Origin: Membranipora membranacea
Lineage: Eukaryota; Bryozoa; Gymnolaemata; Cheilostomatida; Membraniporidae
Reading direction: 5' to 3'
DNA length: 64,000 nt
NCBI GenBank assembly: GCA_914767715.1
Contig: OU612072.1
Coordinates: forward strand, 14,260,001 to 14,324,000
The position numbers were made by a program, and so were the translations under genes. The notes beneath the pieces were generated by a model. The model worked only from the letters and a program-made list of their open reading frames with translations, was not told the origin of the DNA and did not search any database. Below, in pieces: positions 24,697 through 36,330 of this stretch; the first letter of the stretch is position 1; every line of letters starts with the position of its first letter.

Positions 24697-25340
24697 AGCC
24701 AATCAGATAACAGTCAGATGGGTCCCTGTGTTTAGTGTCCTAACCTTATAACGCTATGATACTATTTCCATTCTAAGAGAAGAATCTAATTCAGTGATTA
24801 TATCATATTGAGAAAATGGCAGGCTGTCTGGTGTGCACTTCAGGAGATCTCCCTGCAAGAGGATGATTCTGCCATCCTTGCTTATTGTAGGTACGTGAGA
24901 AGGAGAAATCCAGGTTTTTCTTGGTACTTGTTTTTGTATCTGGTGTTCTTTGAAGAATTTTTCCATCACCTCACCAACATATTCCACTCCAACAACAGTG
25001 AAGCCTAGCTCATACAACATGAGCATATCTTTTGCATCCCCACACATTGGCACGAATACCTTCATGTCTGAAGGCAATTTAGGGAGATTTTTTAGCTATG
25101 TATTGTTCATGTATTCCCACATCGGGCGGTTTCCTTCCTTTTCAATCCATGGAGTACTGCCATTCTCACAGCAACGAACCCAGAGATCTAATGAAAAATT
25201 CTTTTCTTTAGAAGTTTTGCCAGCAGCAATTGCGTTATCTACTATACTCAAATTGAGATGGGATGAGAGCCATGGACAATTAAACTTGTTTATATACAAC
25301 GCTTCCTAGATCGTGACCATCATTAGAACATATATGAGGT

Positions 25341-25377
25341 TTCTGATTGGTTGCACAGAATTTTCGACCAATCAGAA
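25341..25377. promoter_or_regulatory. Inverted pair of CCAAT boxes upstream of the methyltransferase pseudogene
   Basis: TTCTGATTGGT and ACCAATCAGAA are reverse complements 15 bases apart, about 90 bases upstream of the former start codon. The intact gene also has CCAATCAGAT upstream, so this is probably a relic of the duplicated promoter. Confidence 0.45.
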
Positions 25378-27411
25378 CTCCATAATTTGTGCCTAACTTT
25401 TAGCAATATAGCCCCTAAATGCTAGGCTCCAAGTGAAAACCCGTTGTCACAAAATGTGGTTTTACTATAGGAATGATCTTGTGCAAAATTATTTTGTGCG
25501 AGATCGTTGCACATAGGGCTATCCCTAAAGATAGCGTTGACCCTAATAACAGGCACAAAGGCTTTGCAGATAGACTTCTGATAAATGGAGGTTGATAGGT
25601 TGGTAGTCTTCAATTGAAATTATCCCATCGTGAGTTCAGGTGATGGAACTAGTGGTACTCAAACCTTGCTCGCCTGAATTCCGCTACTCTTTTTATATAA
25701 GGAGTAGAGAAGGATTTTGTTCACCACATATAGGGTGTGCACTTTATACAAACGAGGAGAGATAGTATGTTAATAGGCAATTACATATAGGTATAAGTAC
25801 TGTGGGGGTAGCAAAACGTAGTTTTTCTTGCAACGAGAAGCTTAAAAAGTCTTCTGGGGAAGGAAGCTGAAAAAAGGGAGGAAAAAGGGAGATAGGGAGG
25901 AGGTGGAAAATACCCCTAAAAATTGGGAGGCTCCCTACCAAAAAGGGAGACTTCTCAGGTATGATTACCATAGCAGGCACAAATAGCCCATTGCCGACAT
26001 CAAGCCTAAGGAACAGAAAGTAAGTAGGTCATTTGGCTGCAGAAGTAGAAATAATGATTCACCATACTATTGGCAGATGGCTCAATAAAAGTGAAATGAA
26101 ATGAGATAGAAGTGCTTCTGACCCTGCAAAAATTCCACAAACTGTGTGAGCCAGCTGCTATGATTGATTATATACCTATAAAATACTTCCCACTGACTTG
26201 CCAAGTGCAAACGAGTAACAAACAAGTACTTCTAATAAGTGGATTATCAAATAGTAAGCTGTCCGGATGCCTGGCACACTCTTAGCACGTGCCTTGGTAA
26301 AAACCTGCACAACCTCACCAAGCTTGATACCTTCCATCTCAAAACTAAACCAGGAAGCTGTTGTGTGTTTTGGCCCCCTGATTTAGTGTCCACATCACTT
26401 GTGTTACCATACAAGTTAGGCTTGGGCTCGCCGTTTTTGCCGAGTCTTGACCCCGCTCATCTAATTGTCAATCAACCTGCTGCGTTTAACAATGATGCTG
26501 GAAGGGTGTTTGACAGTTGGCTGTCTATCCGACTGTGGTTTTCAACATGGGCAGTGTACCATCCGCCTTACATGCAAGTTATGTACATTGTTGTTCTCTA
26601 ACACCGCTTTGCATCCCTTCATTGCTCTGTGCGGTTTCATACCACATAATACTTCACTAGGCAATTAGATTGACAGATGGCGCAATAAAGGTGACATGAA
26701 ATGCTATTGGCAGATGGCTCGATGAAAGTGAAATGAAATAAGATAGAAGTACTTTTGACCCTGTCAAAATTCCTCAAACTGGGTGAGCCGAATGTTATTA
26801 TTGATGCTCTTTCTATAGTTGGCTGTCTGGCAGCTTACCATCCGCCGTACCTGTGAGTGACGTACTTTTCATCCCTTCGTTGTTAGATGTGATTTCATAC
26901 TCAGCTCAATCTTGAAACCATCTGGCTTACACAAATTCATAAGCATTCTGGGCAAACAAAAAAGTGAAACTGATGCTATGATTGGGTCTCTCCCCCTTGT
27001 TACGGAGTAAACCCTGGAGAGGTAATTCCATAATATACAAACTTGTAACAAGGGATGGGTTGACCATCGTGATTGTGCATAGAAATTAACTTGCTGGGTC
27101 TCTTGCAACCATGTTTACTGTCTTTCCACAGTCAACTGTCTTTCTTTCACTCAGGGGTTCTCCCATCCGCCAAGCCGGATGCTATCTATTTTTCATCAAT
27201 AATTCCCTGTGCAGCAATGTCATTACCACTGTACAACACGCAGCTCTTCAGCTAGAAACCATAAGTCACCACCATTCTGGACATGCCCACAAAATATCAA
27301 TCGTTTTCCTCTCCGTATAACCTATTGCTGACGCAGTTCATCGATGATCAGTAAAAAACTTAGACATAATGGAACATATGATGACTGTTGAGAGTTTGTT
27401 CGAATCACTAT
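25378..27411. repeat. Intergenic region with a duplicated 100-base block
   Basis: TATTGGCAGATGGCTCAATA at 26069 and its diverged copy at 26705 each continue for about 100 bases (AAGTGAAATGAAAT, AGATAGAAGT, CAAACTGxGTGAGCC). A short third copy is at 26671, and the flanking GGCTGTCTxxC...CATCCGCC text is also repeated (26518, 26819). No gene is supported; open frames here are short and unlike any family I know. Confidence 0.5.
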
Positions 27412-27485
27412 GAAAATGACCCAAAATGAAAATGACCTGAGATGAAAATAACCTGGAATGAAAATGACCGACATAATGAAAATGA
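27412..27485. repeat. ATGAAAATGACC repeat module, left copy
   Basis: Repeated ATGAAAATGACCC/ATGAAAATGACCTGAG/ATGAAAATAACC units. The same order of units occurs inverted at 30308-30356. Confidence 0.75.
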
Positions 27486-27553
27486 CCCGAGGTCAGGGTC
27501 ATCTCAAGCTGTCCGACTCATTCCGATATTGGTAGGTATGTAGGTATGTAGGT

Positions 27554-27698
27554 ATGAAAATGACCCAACCAATCAGACACCTACATGAAAATGACCCAAC
27601 CAATCAGACACCTACATGAAAATGACCCAACCAATCAGACACCTACATGAAAACGACCCAACCAATCAGACACCTACATGAAAATGACCCAACCAATC
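27554..27698. repeat. 31-bp tandem repeat, about 4.7 copies
   Basis: Unit ATGAAAATGACCCAACCAAT + CAGACACCTAC, starting at 27554, 27585, 27616, 27647 and 27678, with one substitution visible. It is preceded by three GTAGGTAT octamers. No spacers, so it is a minisatellite and not a CRISPR. Confidence 0.9.
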
Positions 27699-27796
27699 CT
27701 TGAACGTGTTACTGCACTGTATTTAAATATTGTCATAGTTAAAGGTAAAGTGAGGAATATTTACATAGCCTTGGCAGGCTGTCTGGGGTGGTGTGA

Positions 27797-27979
27797 CCAA
27801 TGAACTTCCTCTGAAGAGGGAGTTCATTGGTGTGACATCAATGAACTAAACCTTTAGTTCATTGATGACATACCCCCTACACAAGAGATCACTTTGGTAA
27901 CATTGCTATTATGTTGACTCTTGTATTATCTCTTGTATCTCTCTTGTATATCTCTTGATCAATGAACTTCTTCATTGAT
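27797..27979. repeat. Three hairpins built on CAATGAACT
   Basis: CCAATGAACT..AGTTCATTGG (27797-27830), CATCAATGAACTAAA..TTTAGTTCATTGATG (27836-27867, 15-base arms with a 2-base loop) and ATCAATGAACTTCTTCATTGAT (27958-27979). The core is the same in all three. Confidence 0.7.
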
Positions 27980-28984
27980 TTTATGGTGGGCATGCAGTTT
28001 TGTTCGTTATGATAAAGTATCATAGTAAGGGTACACCACACATTTTGCTGTCTATAACATAGCAGCAGTGTGTATTTTGGATATCTTAAGATATTTTCAG
28101 AAGTCAAAACAAAACCCTCAATTCCTTTTTATGATTGTTCATAATTCCCTAAACACATCAAGTTCAACATTAGCATTGAGTAGCTTATATATTTTTTCCA
28201 AGCGTGTTTATTGCAGGTGCAATTACTGGGGCAAGGCTATCCGATTGCTGTCATATCTTTGACAGTCATTTGGGTTGTCACATGCCCCAATTTTCTAGCG
28301 ATGATTGCAACAAAAACCGATATAGTAGGTAAGGAAATTTGGATATTTACACCGAAATGACCCATTTCGTATTGTTGTCGGTTTTGCACGTTGTCACACT
28401 TTGTACAGAGTTTGTTACGTTTTGCATGGTGTCATGTTTTGTGCACTTGTCACTTGATGTGCCTCAACAAGCAAATGATTACTCCAACTTCAGCAAACAT
28501 TGGCAACATCAAAGTTCATTTACGGACTTAACATGATGTTATAGCTGGTATTGAGCATTGTTCTCACCTTTCTACAATCTACACTCTGACTAATCAACCT
28601 CCGACCCTCTCTCTCAGATATAGTCATGATAAATGTCACTTAACAAATGAATTTGGGATAGATTGCCAATCTGGACGCCCCTGCACAACTTATGAGGACT
28701 ACAGATGCGCTTCGAACAAATATAGTATTTTGCGCTATGTAATTTATTATTAAATAATGATTTCTTTTTCTATGCTTCTTAGTTTTTTCAATTTTGATAA
28801 ATAATTTTTAACACCGATGAATTCAAGGAGCAAATATTAACATGTATTTGTAAATAACATCAAAAAATAAGAAAGGTATTGATGTAGTTAGGTGAATTTT
28901 AAAAAAAAGGCTTTTTCCGCAAAGAGCTGTGTTAAATTAAGGAAGGGTCGGGGTATTATGATGTAACGAGGTTTGAATGTAGGT
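27980..28984. other. No gene seen
   Basis: AT-rich sequence without supported coding potential or recognised repeats. Confidence 0.4.
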
Positions 28985-29830
28985 AATGGTGAAGTGGATG
29001 GCTGGTGTGCTCTGTTACATTATGGACATAGTTGAGGCAGCATATGTTCTGTTAAATTCACTGCCGCAAGCCGCTCATCATAACATTCAAATGGCAACAT
29101 AATCCTTAAGGCATATTTTCTCAAGCCCTTCAAGTCTCTTCTTTTCCTATTTTGACAAGCATGGAAACCAACTTGGAGCCACGTATGAGATCAATGACAG
29201 AATCCTCCATCTATAGAATGTGATCAGACTATAGATGTGGAGACGCCAACTTCCCTAAGCCTGGTGATGGCATCCACAGCTGGCCTTAATTAATTATAAC
29301 TTAATCAACTTGAGCACTGAATCTCATATGATTGTCAAAACACACCCCTAAAAGTTTTACTGATGAATTATGTAAGCAAGACATGTCATTTATCTTGATT
29401 ACGTTCTTTTGAAGAGTAAGAGTCAGTGATAGCAACTTAGCATTGAATTCGTCTCCAGTCCAGCTTACTGCATAATCAGCTACAGATGCTTTATGAGATG
29501 TTGAGTTTTTCTATGCGCATTTCTGGGCTGTCTACTATATTAGAAAGAGAAGTGTCGTCATCTGCTTATTGATACAAGGAATGTCGGGCAGCACATCATG
29601 CACAAAATTGTTCCACAAAAGCGCCCCCATAATAGTAACCAGTGGAACCCCAGTTTTGCAACACTCATATGATGCGTATACATCCGCCATCTATCATTGA
29701 AAAAATCAAATCAGTCTGGCCAGATTTGCTCATTACCATAAATGCTTGTATGCAGCCATTCAATATCTGAGCCTAACCTACCGGTGTTGTTAAGGCTGTT
29801 CCTCTTATGTCAGTAAAATTAAGGCAATAT
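28985..29830 (-). pseudogene. Decayed CR1/L2-like LINE reverse transcriptase
   Basis: Reading down the - strand in shifting frames: MGALLWNNFVHDVLP (motif before the active site), ADDDTSLSN (remains of YADDT), KLLGVCFDNHMRFSAQVD, AVDAITRLREVGVS, and LRKYALRIMLPFECYDERLA. Each has a counterpart, in the same order, in the LINE at 44.2-46.6 kb (LGPLLWNAFVYDLNP, YADDTTMY, TLLGVTYHSHMKFSSHVE, AVHAITRLKKAGVRAQ, HQKLCLRLISFCS). Many stops and frameshifts. Confidence 0.75.
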
Positions 29831-30307
29831 CATTCACAAACTCAGGTAAAATGATGCCATTCATAAAATGAACAGTCAAATTTTTGCTTTGAAATATTAT
29901 AAACAAGGGTTGAACTGCATCCGCACTCCAGGATGCAGAGTGGTTCTCCAGGTTTGGAGTTCGTCCGCGGGAACCTCCTGATTTCTGGACACAGCATATG
30001 GGTTGTATTCAGGCTGATTGGTCATACCATGGATTAAAAACCTCACATCTATAGCATTTCTTGGAAAAATTCATACTTTAAACTAAATCAATTTAATTTA
30101 CTATTATAGTAAACAGTGAATTTACAGGATAAACATAATTAACAAGAATCTACAAACATGACACATTATTTTGGAGTTATCTTTTCATATAACTAGAAAA
30201 GATAACCCATAAGCCAATTGTCTGTGATATTTTAGAGTCCTCATGTATGTTTATATGTAGACTGATTTAAACTCCTTGCATGGTATAAAATAATATGTCA
30301 AGGTCAA

Positions 30308-30356
30308 CTTAAGGTTATTTTCATGCTCAGGTCATTTTCATTCTGGGTCATTTTCA
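30308..30356. repeat. ATGAAAATGACC repeat module, right copy (inverted)
   Basis: Its reverse complement reads TTGAAAATGACCCAGAATG, AAAATGACCTGAG, CATGAAAATAACC: the same unit order as 27412-27460 over about 45 bases with few mismatches. Confidence 0.7.
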
Positions 30357-30464
30357 ATGTTTTCCGTTTGTTCACATAAGTCTTGCTTGTTTAAACCAGC
30401 AATCAATCACATGATCAAACTTGCACAATGACAGCTGTACCTATACACAATGAACCCCAGTTTG

Positions 30465-30950
30465 TATTACAGAATAGTGCGCTTATGCTTTGATGATAAG
30501 CTGAAATTTTCAGTCATTCAAACTCAATCACATGATCAGCTTTAACATGCACCGATGTACTTAGACTGAGCAATAGAAGTGATTTATATTGGTAATGGGT
30601 TAAGTTGCAAAGTTATCTCACTAGTGTGAGGCACAGTGCGTCTGAAGACGGTTCCAGACGGTTCCTTGGAGTAGGAGTTTGGCTTGGAATTGATGACCTT
30701 GAATCAAACCAAGCAGAAATATGTGTAATATACAATTATTTTATTTTGTTGTGTTGAGAATCTAGCTTCATGGTATAAATGTTACAGAATAATGTGCTTT
30801 GGCATTAATGATAACCTAAACTTTTCGGCTGATTAAACTTTGCCAAGTATTCACATGATCAGCTTCAAAATGCCTCAAATGCATGCGCCTTTGTTTTAAT
30901 ACTGATCAATAGAAATGAATTATGTTCTTAATGGGTTTAGTTGATGGCTT
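30465..30950. repeat. Diverged 150-170 base direct repeat
   Basis: ACAGAATAGTGCGCTTATGC at 30469 and ACAGAATAATGTGCTTTGGC at 30783 start two copies that share GATAA, CTGAAATTTTCAG/CTAAACTTTTCGG, CACATGATCAGCTT and AATAGAA(G/A)TGA. Unknown class. Confidence 0.55.
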
Positions 30951-32402
30951 TGCAAAAAACTGTTTGAGGAACGGAAATTGTCGTCTTGCATATACTTTAA
31001 GAGAGTATATGCTGTAAGGAACGGAATTGGTACTATCCTATACTAAAGTATATGCTATGTACTATTAGTATGTATAGTTGTTCTTTAACCGTCCTACTTT
31101 CAAATTTGGTTCTAACTATGGTTCTAGTAATGGTTTTAAATCTTGCACTCAGGACACTTCTAAATGTCACTTTTTTGTAGCATAAATTATTTGTAGTTCT
31201 AATTTGGAGTTACCTCCTCTTTCATGCACTGAAGAAAGACAAGATCGCTCAAATCTATTAAAACGTGGTTCCAATTGGTAATACTAGCACTCTGATGAGT
31301 ACGAGGTATTTAACTTATTAATTTCTAGTGACAAACAGCTGGTTCCCACTACTCCACCAAGTAGTTTACTAAGGGGTTGTTATTGAGCCTGATCTTTTCT
31401 TAGCTTCACTAGAAGTTGTCTTCAAGCTGTTTAAGAAAGGTTCCTGCCGATAACCTGCTAAGACCCCTGTCTTGTTCTAACAGTAAAACTCTTGATGAGT
31501 TTTGAGACGATGCTCTTGCACCACAATGTCAATATTATCTTTAGATGTTAGTACGACACAATCACTGTTTATGAATGTGTTCAGGTGCATTTGATATTTT
31601 TCTTAATCAACTAAGGTGACTGATTTTAATTATGAGCACCTACTTCATCTCTGTATAGTGCCTGGAAGCCCAATCAGGTAATCAAGGCGGTGTATCAGTA
31701 TCACAGGCCTCTTAGCCAAGTTAAATTAGCTAAAGACTCCAACCCAATTTCTAGTGAAGGAAAGAGGTATCAGTCTGTGGTCACTCTAAAATTGATGTTC
31801 AAATTCTCTATTCAATGTTGAATTAATGTTTCACAGATTAGAGATATCTTATCTTAAATCGGTAGCGTCCTACTTCTTTAAAACACAAGAATCTAATCCT
31901 AAACTATTATTCCGAAACTTAATCTATTTAACCCCCAAGCAGATATGACTACTACTTATTACTGTCCTGCTTTTAACAGTAGTTCACAATGATACTTATC
32001 TATGATTCAAACTCGATATAATTTCCGACTTTATATGAGCACCGACGCGAATTACCTGCGTTTAACTGTGGGTCACAATGATTAAACCTCCTAAAGTTAA
32101 TTTTGAATCCTGTTTCAGAGTGTTTTTATAGTAACAATTAATCACGACTTACTTCAGTTGATTGCGAAAATGTCTTATAAACTTTCAGTGAATTTGACCT
32201 AACATCTGAGTACTTGACGAACTGTCCCGAATTACTTCGCCAATTACTAGATGCATAAAAATCAACTACAACAGTTTATTCACTCAAGTTATGGTTTATT
32301 GTCTTGATACTTATAAAAAATGATAATGTAATTCAAATGATACTCACAGTATATTAGTCCTTAGACTCCACTTTAGTTTTAGCGCTCTAACAAGGATCTC
32401 TG
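30951..32402. other. Unrecognised non-coding stretch
   Basis: No ORF or known family. It contains short direct duplications such as GTAAGGAACGGAATTGG-like text near 30970-31030 and TATACT/AGTATA inverted motifs. It may be a decayed extension of the DIRS element or older repeats. Confidence 0.35.
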
Positions 32403-32700
32403 ATTTACAAGTTAAGTGAGACTTACCTACGTAGTCCGTAAGTTGAAACTTGACTATAATTCTCATTGAAGCACTGCTATACTATGGGAGACCAAAGGAA
32501 TTCCACCGCGCCTGTGCAGCTCCTCACAATTTACCAGCACCTGAAAAAGTTGTGACGCAAACAAAAATTTTTATACCTCCCTCTGGTGAGGGTGGGATGG
32601 AGGGCCCTTGGTCTCCCATAGTATAGCAGTGCTTCAATGAGAATTATAGTCAAGTTTCAACTTACGGACTACGTAGGTAAGTCTCACTTAACTTGTAAAT
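32403..32700. repeat. Perfect 93-bp inverted repeat with 112-base spacer
   Basis: 32403-32495 (starting ATTTACAAGTTAAGTGAGAC) is the exact reverse complement of 32608-32700 (ending CTTAACTTGTAAAT): 93 of 93 by eye. A third, diverged copy of the inner part in the left-arm orientation (CTGAAGCACTGCAATAATAC) follows at 32699-32746. The location 1.3 kb beyond the recombinase of the DIRS relic fits DIRS terminal or internal complementary repeats, but an independent fold-back transposon or an assembly artefact is possible. Confidence 0.8.
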
Positions 32701-33318
32701 TCTCATACTGAAGCACTGCAATAATACTATGGGATTCCCAAAGGAATCTTTGTCCAGTCACAGCTAGGGTGCTTCAATATCTCAGGAGCATTTTTGTAAC
32801 TCCTGACAAATACCATAGTTATTATACTGGTATTTATTCGTGTAGGTAAGCAGCAACCTTATAGGCTCTGTATTTATCAATTAAATTATGATTATTTTGG
32901 ACGGCACACGTGAAAATTAAGGGTTTATAAACTGTGCATGCGCTGAAAGCATGCTTGTGGTATTCCATGGCTTACTCAGGGATGTTTTATTTATTTAGCC
33001 TTGGTCTGCTGAGCTAGCAAAATGTAATTTATTGTACTATCTTTAATAATCTGCCGTACAATGCAAAGTGTAGAACAATGGAGCCGATCATCAAGGCATA
33101 ACTGATACATTATATCAAGCACTAATCGTGCTAATAATAATTGAAGGATGTTTGATTTAGCTTCAGTTTAATTATTATGACACAAGGATATAATTATGAA
33201 GATAATTGGTTAGTAATATGTAAATTCAGGCAGCAACTATTAGAGACACAACTGCCTCAACAGAAATAGTGTTCAACAATGTTTATTGCAACAGTAACCT
33301 TTTAATCAATGCTATTCT

Positions 33319-33341
33319 CCCCCCCCCCCCCCCCCCCCCCC
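33319..33341. repeat. Poly-C run of 23
   Basis: Uninterrupted C tract; its length may be uncertain in the assembly. Confidence 0.9.
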
Positions 33342-34007
33342 GCAAGTCAGGGTAAGGATAGTCCTAGTTCTATCAAGTAGCCTTTTCTGCTCAGAACTGT
33401 GAACGGTAGAACGAAGTCTATTTTTGGGTTGCCTTTTGTTGAACAAAGCACTTGATTATTGACATAATAGACTAATTGAGATATTAATCTGGTCTATTAA
33501 TATAGTGTGTAGACATAAAAATAGACAGGTCATACATAATTTGTCGCATTCTTGTAAACTTTCCTAAGTAACGTCATAACAAGGAAGTTACAATAGGGTT
33601 TCCCAGTGAAGTTACTGTGTAATATTGAGGAGGTAATTCCCTAAGTTAAACTATCTTGAGTAACTACGGTTGAATAGTATTAATTGATCATAAAATTTAA
33701 CGCTCATTATTACATTGTATTTTGAGACATTATCCTTGCTAGGAACCTGAGAAAATTAGTATTTACTAACGGCGAAAACCAAAAGCCTACCTTACCAGCC
33801 TGACAAATAACTACCTTTCTTACCGAATTTTGAGTCAATGTAAGTCATTTCTATCAGACCTCATCAATGAGTAAGGTAGTAATAACAGATATGAGATACT
33901 TCTTTTTGTAGATCATACATATCTTAAGATAATTGTATTTCAAACAATAAACAAAACAGTTTATGATAGCACAGCATGAGTAAAAGTATCATTCTGATTG
34001 ATAATAG

Positions 34008-34954
34008 TTTTTTTTATAAAACCTAGCAAAAGTATGGGCGTTAGACCACCCAGCTGCTTTCAAGATGATGTCAATGTCAGTTCTACTGGCAGCTTTATAC
34101 TGCTGCTTGCAGCCTTGGAACTATGGGCAGAGAATGAATTAGGTACACCAGCAGTGTGAATGCAATCGCATATCCACCGACTAATCGACTGAGTAGTAAC
34201 ACCTTTATGAGGCTTTTGGAAGCTTATAAAAAGTTGAGAGATATCTTGTCGAAGGTCTCTCGTCCGTTCAATATACTTCCTCAGACAGCGGACAGGGCAT
34301 ATAGTATCATCTATGTTAAATCTACAAATTTTCAAAACAGTAAGATAGCCAGGTCTAGTAGTTTTGAGTACCTTGGTAAACTGGCAAACAATGTCATTAC
34401 CATCGTTGCTACATAAAGAAATATCCATAGCTCCTAATGATTGAACTCTATGACCAGATGATAAGAGAGATCGCACATTTATATGTTAACTGTTTCAAAG
34501 AGGGCAGATTATTGTCAACAGTTTTTACATGATTTAGCACAATGCCAGCATCCCAGGTTTGTTGATGCTTTGGCAGAGCTGGTCATAGTTTGAAGATGCC
34601 TTTCATAGATTGAACAGTGAGTGGATGTTTACCGAAGTCAATATTAGCAGGTTCATCAATTAGCTGAACAGTTTGAGACAAAGCTGATCTCTCCAAGTTT
34701 ATGGTGGAGTGGCTCTTACCATTCTTAAACAGTTCTGTTAGGAAGTTGATTTCGTCTGTGATCCTCACATGGAGATGGTCAATCACCCCGATTGATGTAC
34801 AGTAATATTTAAAGAGTTGCGTATAATGTAGATATTGATCATGAGTAGACTTTGATAAGCAAGCTGCACAGATAGTGATTGCTTCATGAGATAAGTCGTC
34901 TTCCCGATAACCTGAAACAATGTATATTGAGTTTAGCCCATATGGGATGCTCAC
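34008..34954 (-). pseudogene. DIRS tyrosine recombinase
   Basis: N-terminal helical part (34583-34954) with SKSTHDQYLHYTQLFKYYC and INFLTELF, then the catalytic part (34060-34476) with LLSSGHRVQSL (box I Arg), FSAHSSKAASSS (box II, normally HSTRAAS, so Lys stands where the second Arg is usual) and, in another frame down to about 34010, AGWSNAHTFARFYKK with the nucleophile Tyr. At least two frame breaks. Confidence 0.8.
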
Positions 34955-36330
34955 TCATAGGGTCATGCGGTAACCGTACAGTGTCACATTGCACTGGTAA
35001 CGGTAGTGGATGGTCGACTAAGCAGTCGAGGATTAATGGCAACCAGTATTGTGTATTCCAAAATGGAGCCACTAAAATAAGTTCAGCTTTATCATCAACA
35101 CATTTGTTGACAACTTTGCCAACAAGGGCAAAGGGAGGGAAAGCATAACATAGTTTGAAAGTGCCCCAGTTTACACTAAATGCATCACTGGCGACGCTAT
35201 GAGGGTCAGGTTTCCATGAAATGTACCGGTCTACTTTGTGATTTAATCTAGAAGCAAACAAGTCAATGTCAGGATTACCAAAGTTCATTGTGATTTTTCT
35301 GAAGCATGTATTATTGATAGTCCACTCCGTGTATGGAGTAAAATTTCTTGATTCAAAATCTGCTTCATGGTTATCTACCCCGGGTATATACGAGGCTGAC
35401 AGCTGAATGTACTGTTCTTTACACCATAGCCCAAGCTGTTTTGCTAGTGAGTCTAATTCTTTTATTCTACCACCCATGTTGTTTATATAATACATAGCAC
35501 AAGTATTGTCCAACATGCATAAAGCTCAAGCCAATTTATGTGCATGAGTCGTTCTTTAGGAGACCATAAACCGCCAGTTTTGGAACTATCACAAACACCT
35601 CCCCATCCCTTTAGAGATGCATCAGAATAAATAGACATAGATATAGTTGACTTTTTGATGTCCACATGTATCAGAATGTCATCAGATAACCACCACTCAA
35701 TGTTTAGTACTGCCCGTTGTGACAGTTTCATACTCGCATCAAAATTACCATGAGATAATTTTAGAGCAGAGATTTTATCTCTCTCCAAGTCCCGGTAGAA
35801 CAATTTCCCCCGTTTACATCCTTGAGAATTTGCTATCAAAAGGCCTACAAGACTGGCTACTTCTCTAATTGAGATTGATATGTGATGTTTCAAGACATGT
35901 TTACATTTCTTGCGGAGAAGAGAAACTTTTTCCCTCGGTAATGAAATAGTCATACGAGTACTGTTTATGCAAAAACCTAGATGTGTAATAGAATGATATG
36001 GAGTAAGTACAGATTTCTCTTCGTTTACTGAGAACCCCAAAGATTCAAACAAATCCTGGGCAACATGTAGGCTTCCCAGAAGCATTGATTTTGACTAAGT
36101 AAAAATATTGGATATAAATTCACCTGTCTCATGATTAGACGAGATAATAGCCCCAATGCTGAGAAGTCTATTCACTTCAAAGTCAATTGCATCATATTCA
36201 CTAGATGAGAATTTTATGGGATTTGGAATATTATTTTGAAGCGGAAAACTTTCAAACTCCAATTTGTATCCAGATATGCAGTTCAGAATGTAACTGTCAG
36301 AGGTTATAGATTTTCATGTCAATAAACAAT
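34884..36330 (-). pseudogene. DIRS reverse transcriptase (palm deleted) and RNase H
   Basis: 36120-36330 holds the RT lead-in (FESFPLQNNIPNPIKF, EVNRLLSIGAIISS, GEFISNIF). The text then jumps within a few residues to SLHVAQDLFESLGFSVNEEK, which normally follows the active site, so about 120 residues including the catalytic Asp motifs are missing. Next come LGFCINSTRMTISLP, and RNase H with YSDASLKGWGGVCD, HINWLELYA, DNTCAMYYINNMGG and ASYIPGVDNHEADFESR. One frameshift in RNase H at about 35500. Confidence 0.82.

Larger units (their letters stand above)
24163..25251 (-). pseudogene. Thiopurine S-methyltransferase-like pseudogene
   Basis: Clear relative of the intact gene at 47096-47869, in opposite orientation. 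Preserved blocks include STPWIEKEGNRPMWEYMN, KVFVPMCGDAKDMLMLYELG (AdoMet-binding motif) and QGDLLKCTPDSLPF. Damage: the ATG equivalent at 25251 is TTG; TAG replaces a Tyr codon after MNNT; about 340 bases are inserted after QYDI (24450-24795); the Arg after WD is TGA; a 2-base deletion follows HEFGK. The C-terminal part (RQELLEYFGAECSVVEV, ending at TAA 24163-24165) is still recognisable. Coding sequence has no introns, like the intact gene, and a TATATAAAC box is retained 40-50 bases upstream, so it arose as a DNA copy with its promoter. Confidence 0.88.

Noticed and set aside
27554-27698. 31-bp direct repeats that could suggest a CRISPR array
   Set aside because: The copies are contiguous with no unique spacers, and the surroundings are eukaryotic. 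It is a minisatellite.
34156-34416. 86-codon + strand frame
   Set aside because: Antisense to the DIRS recombinase.
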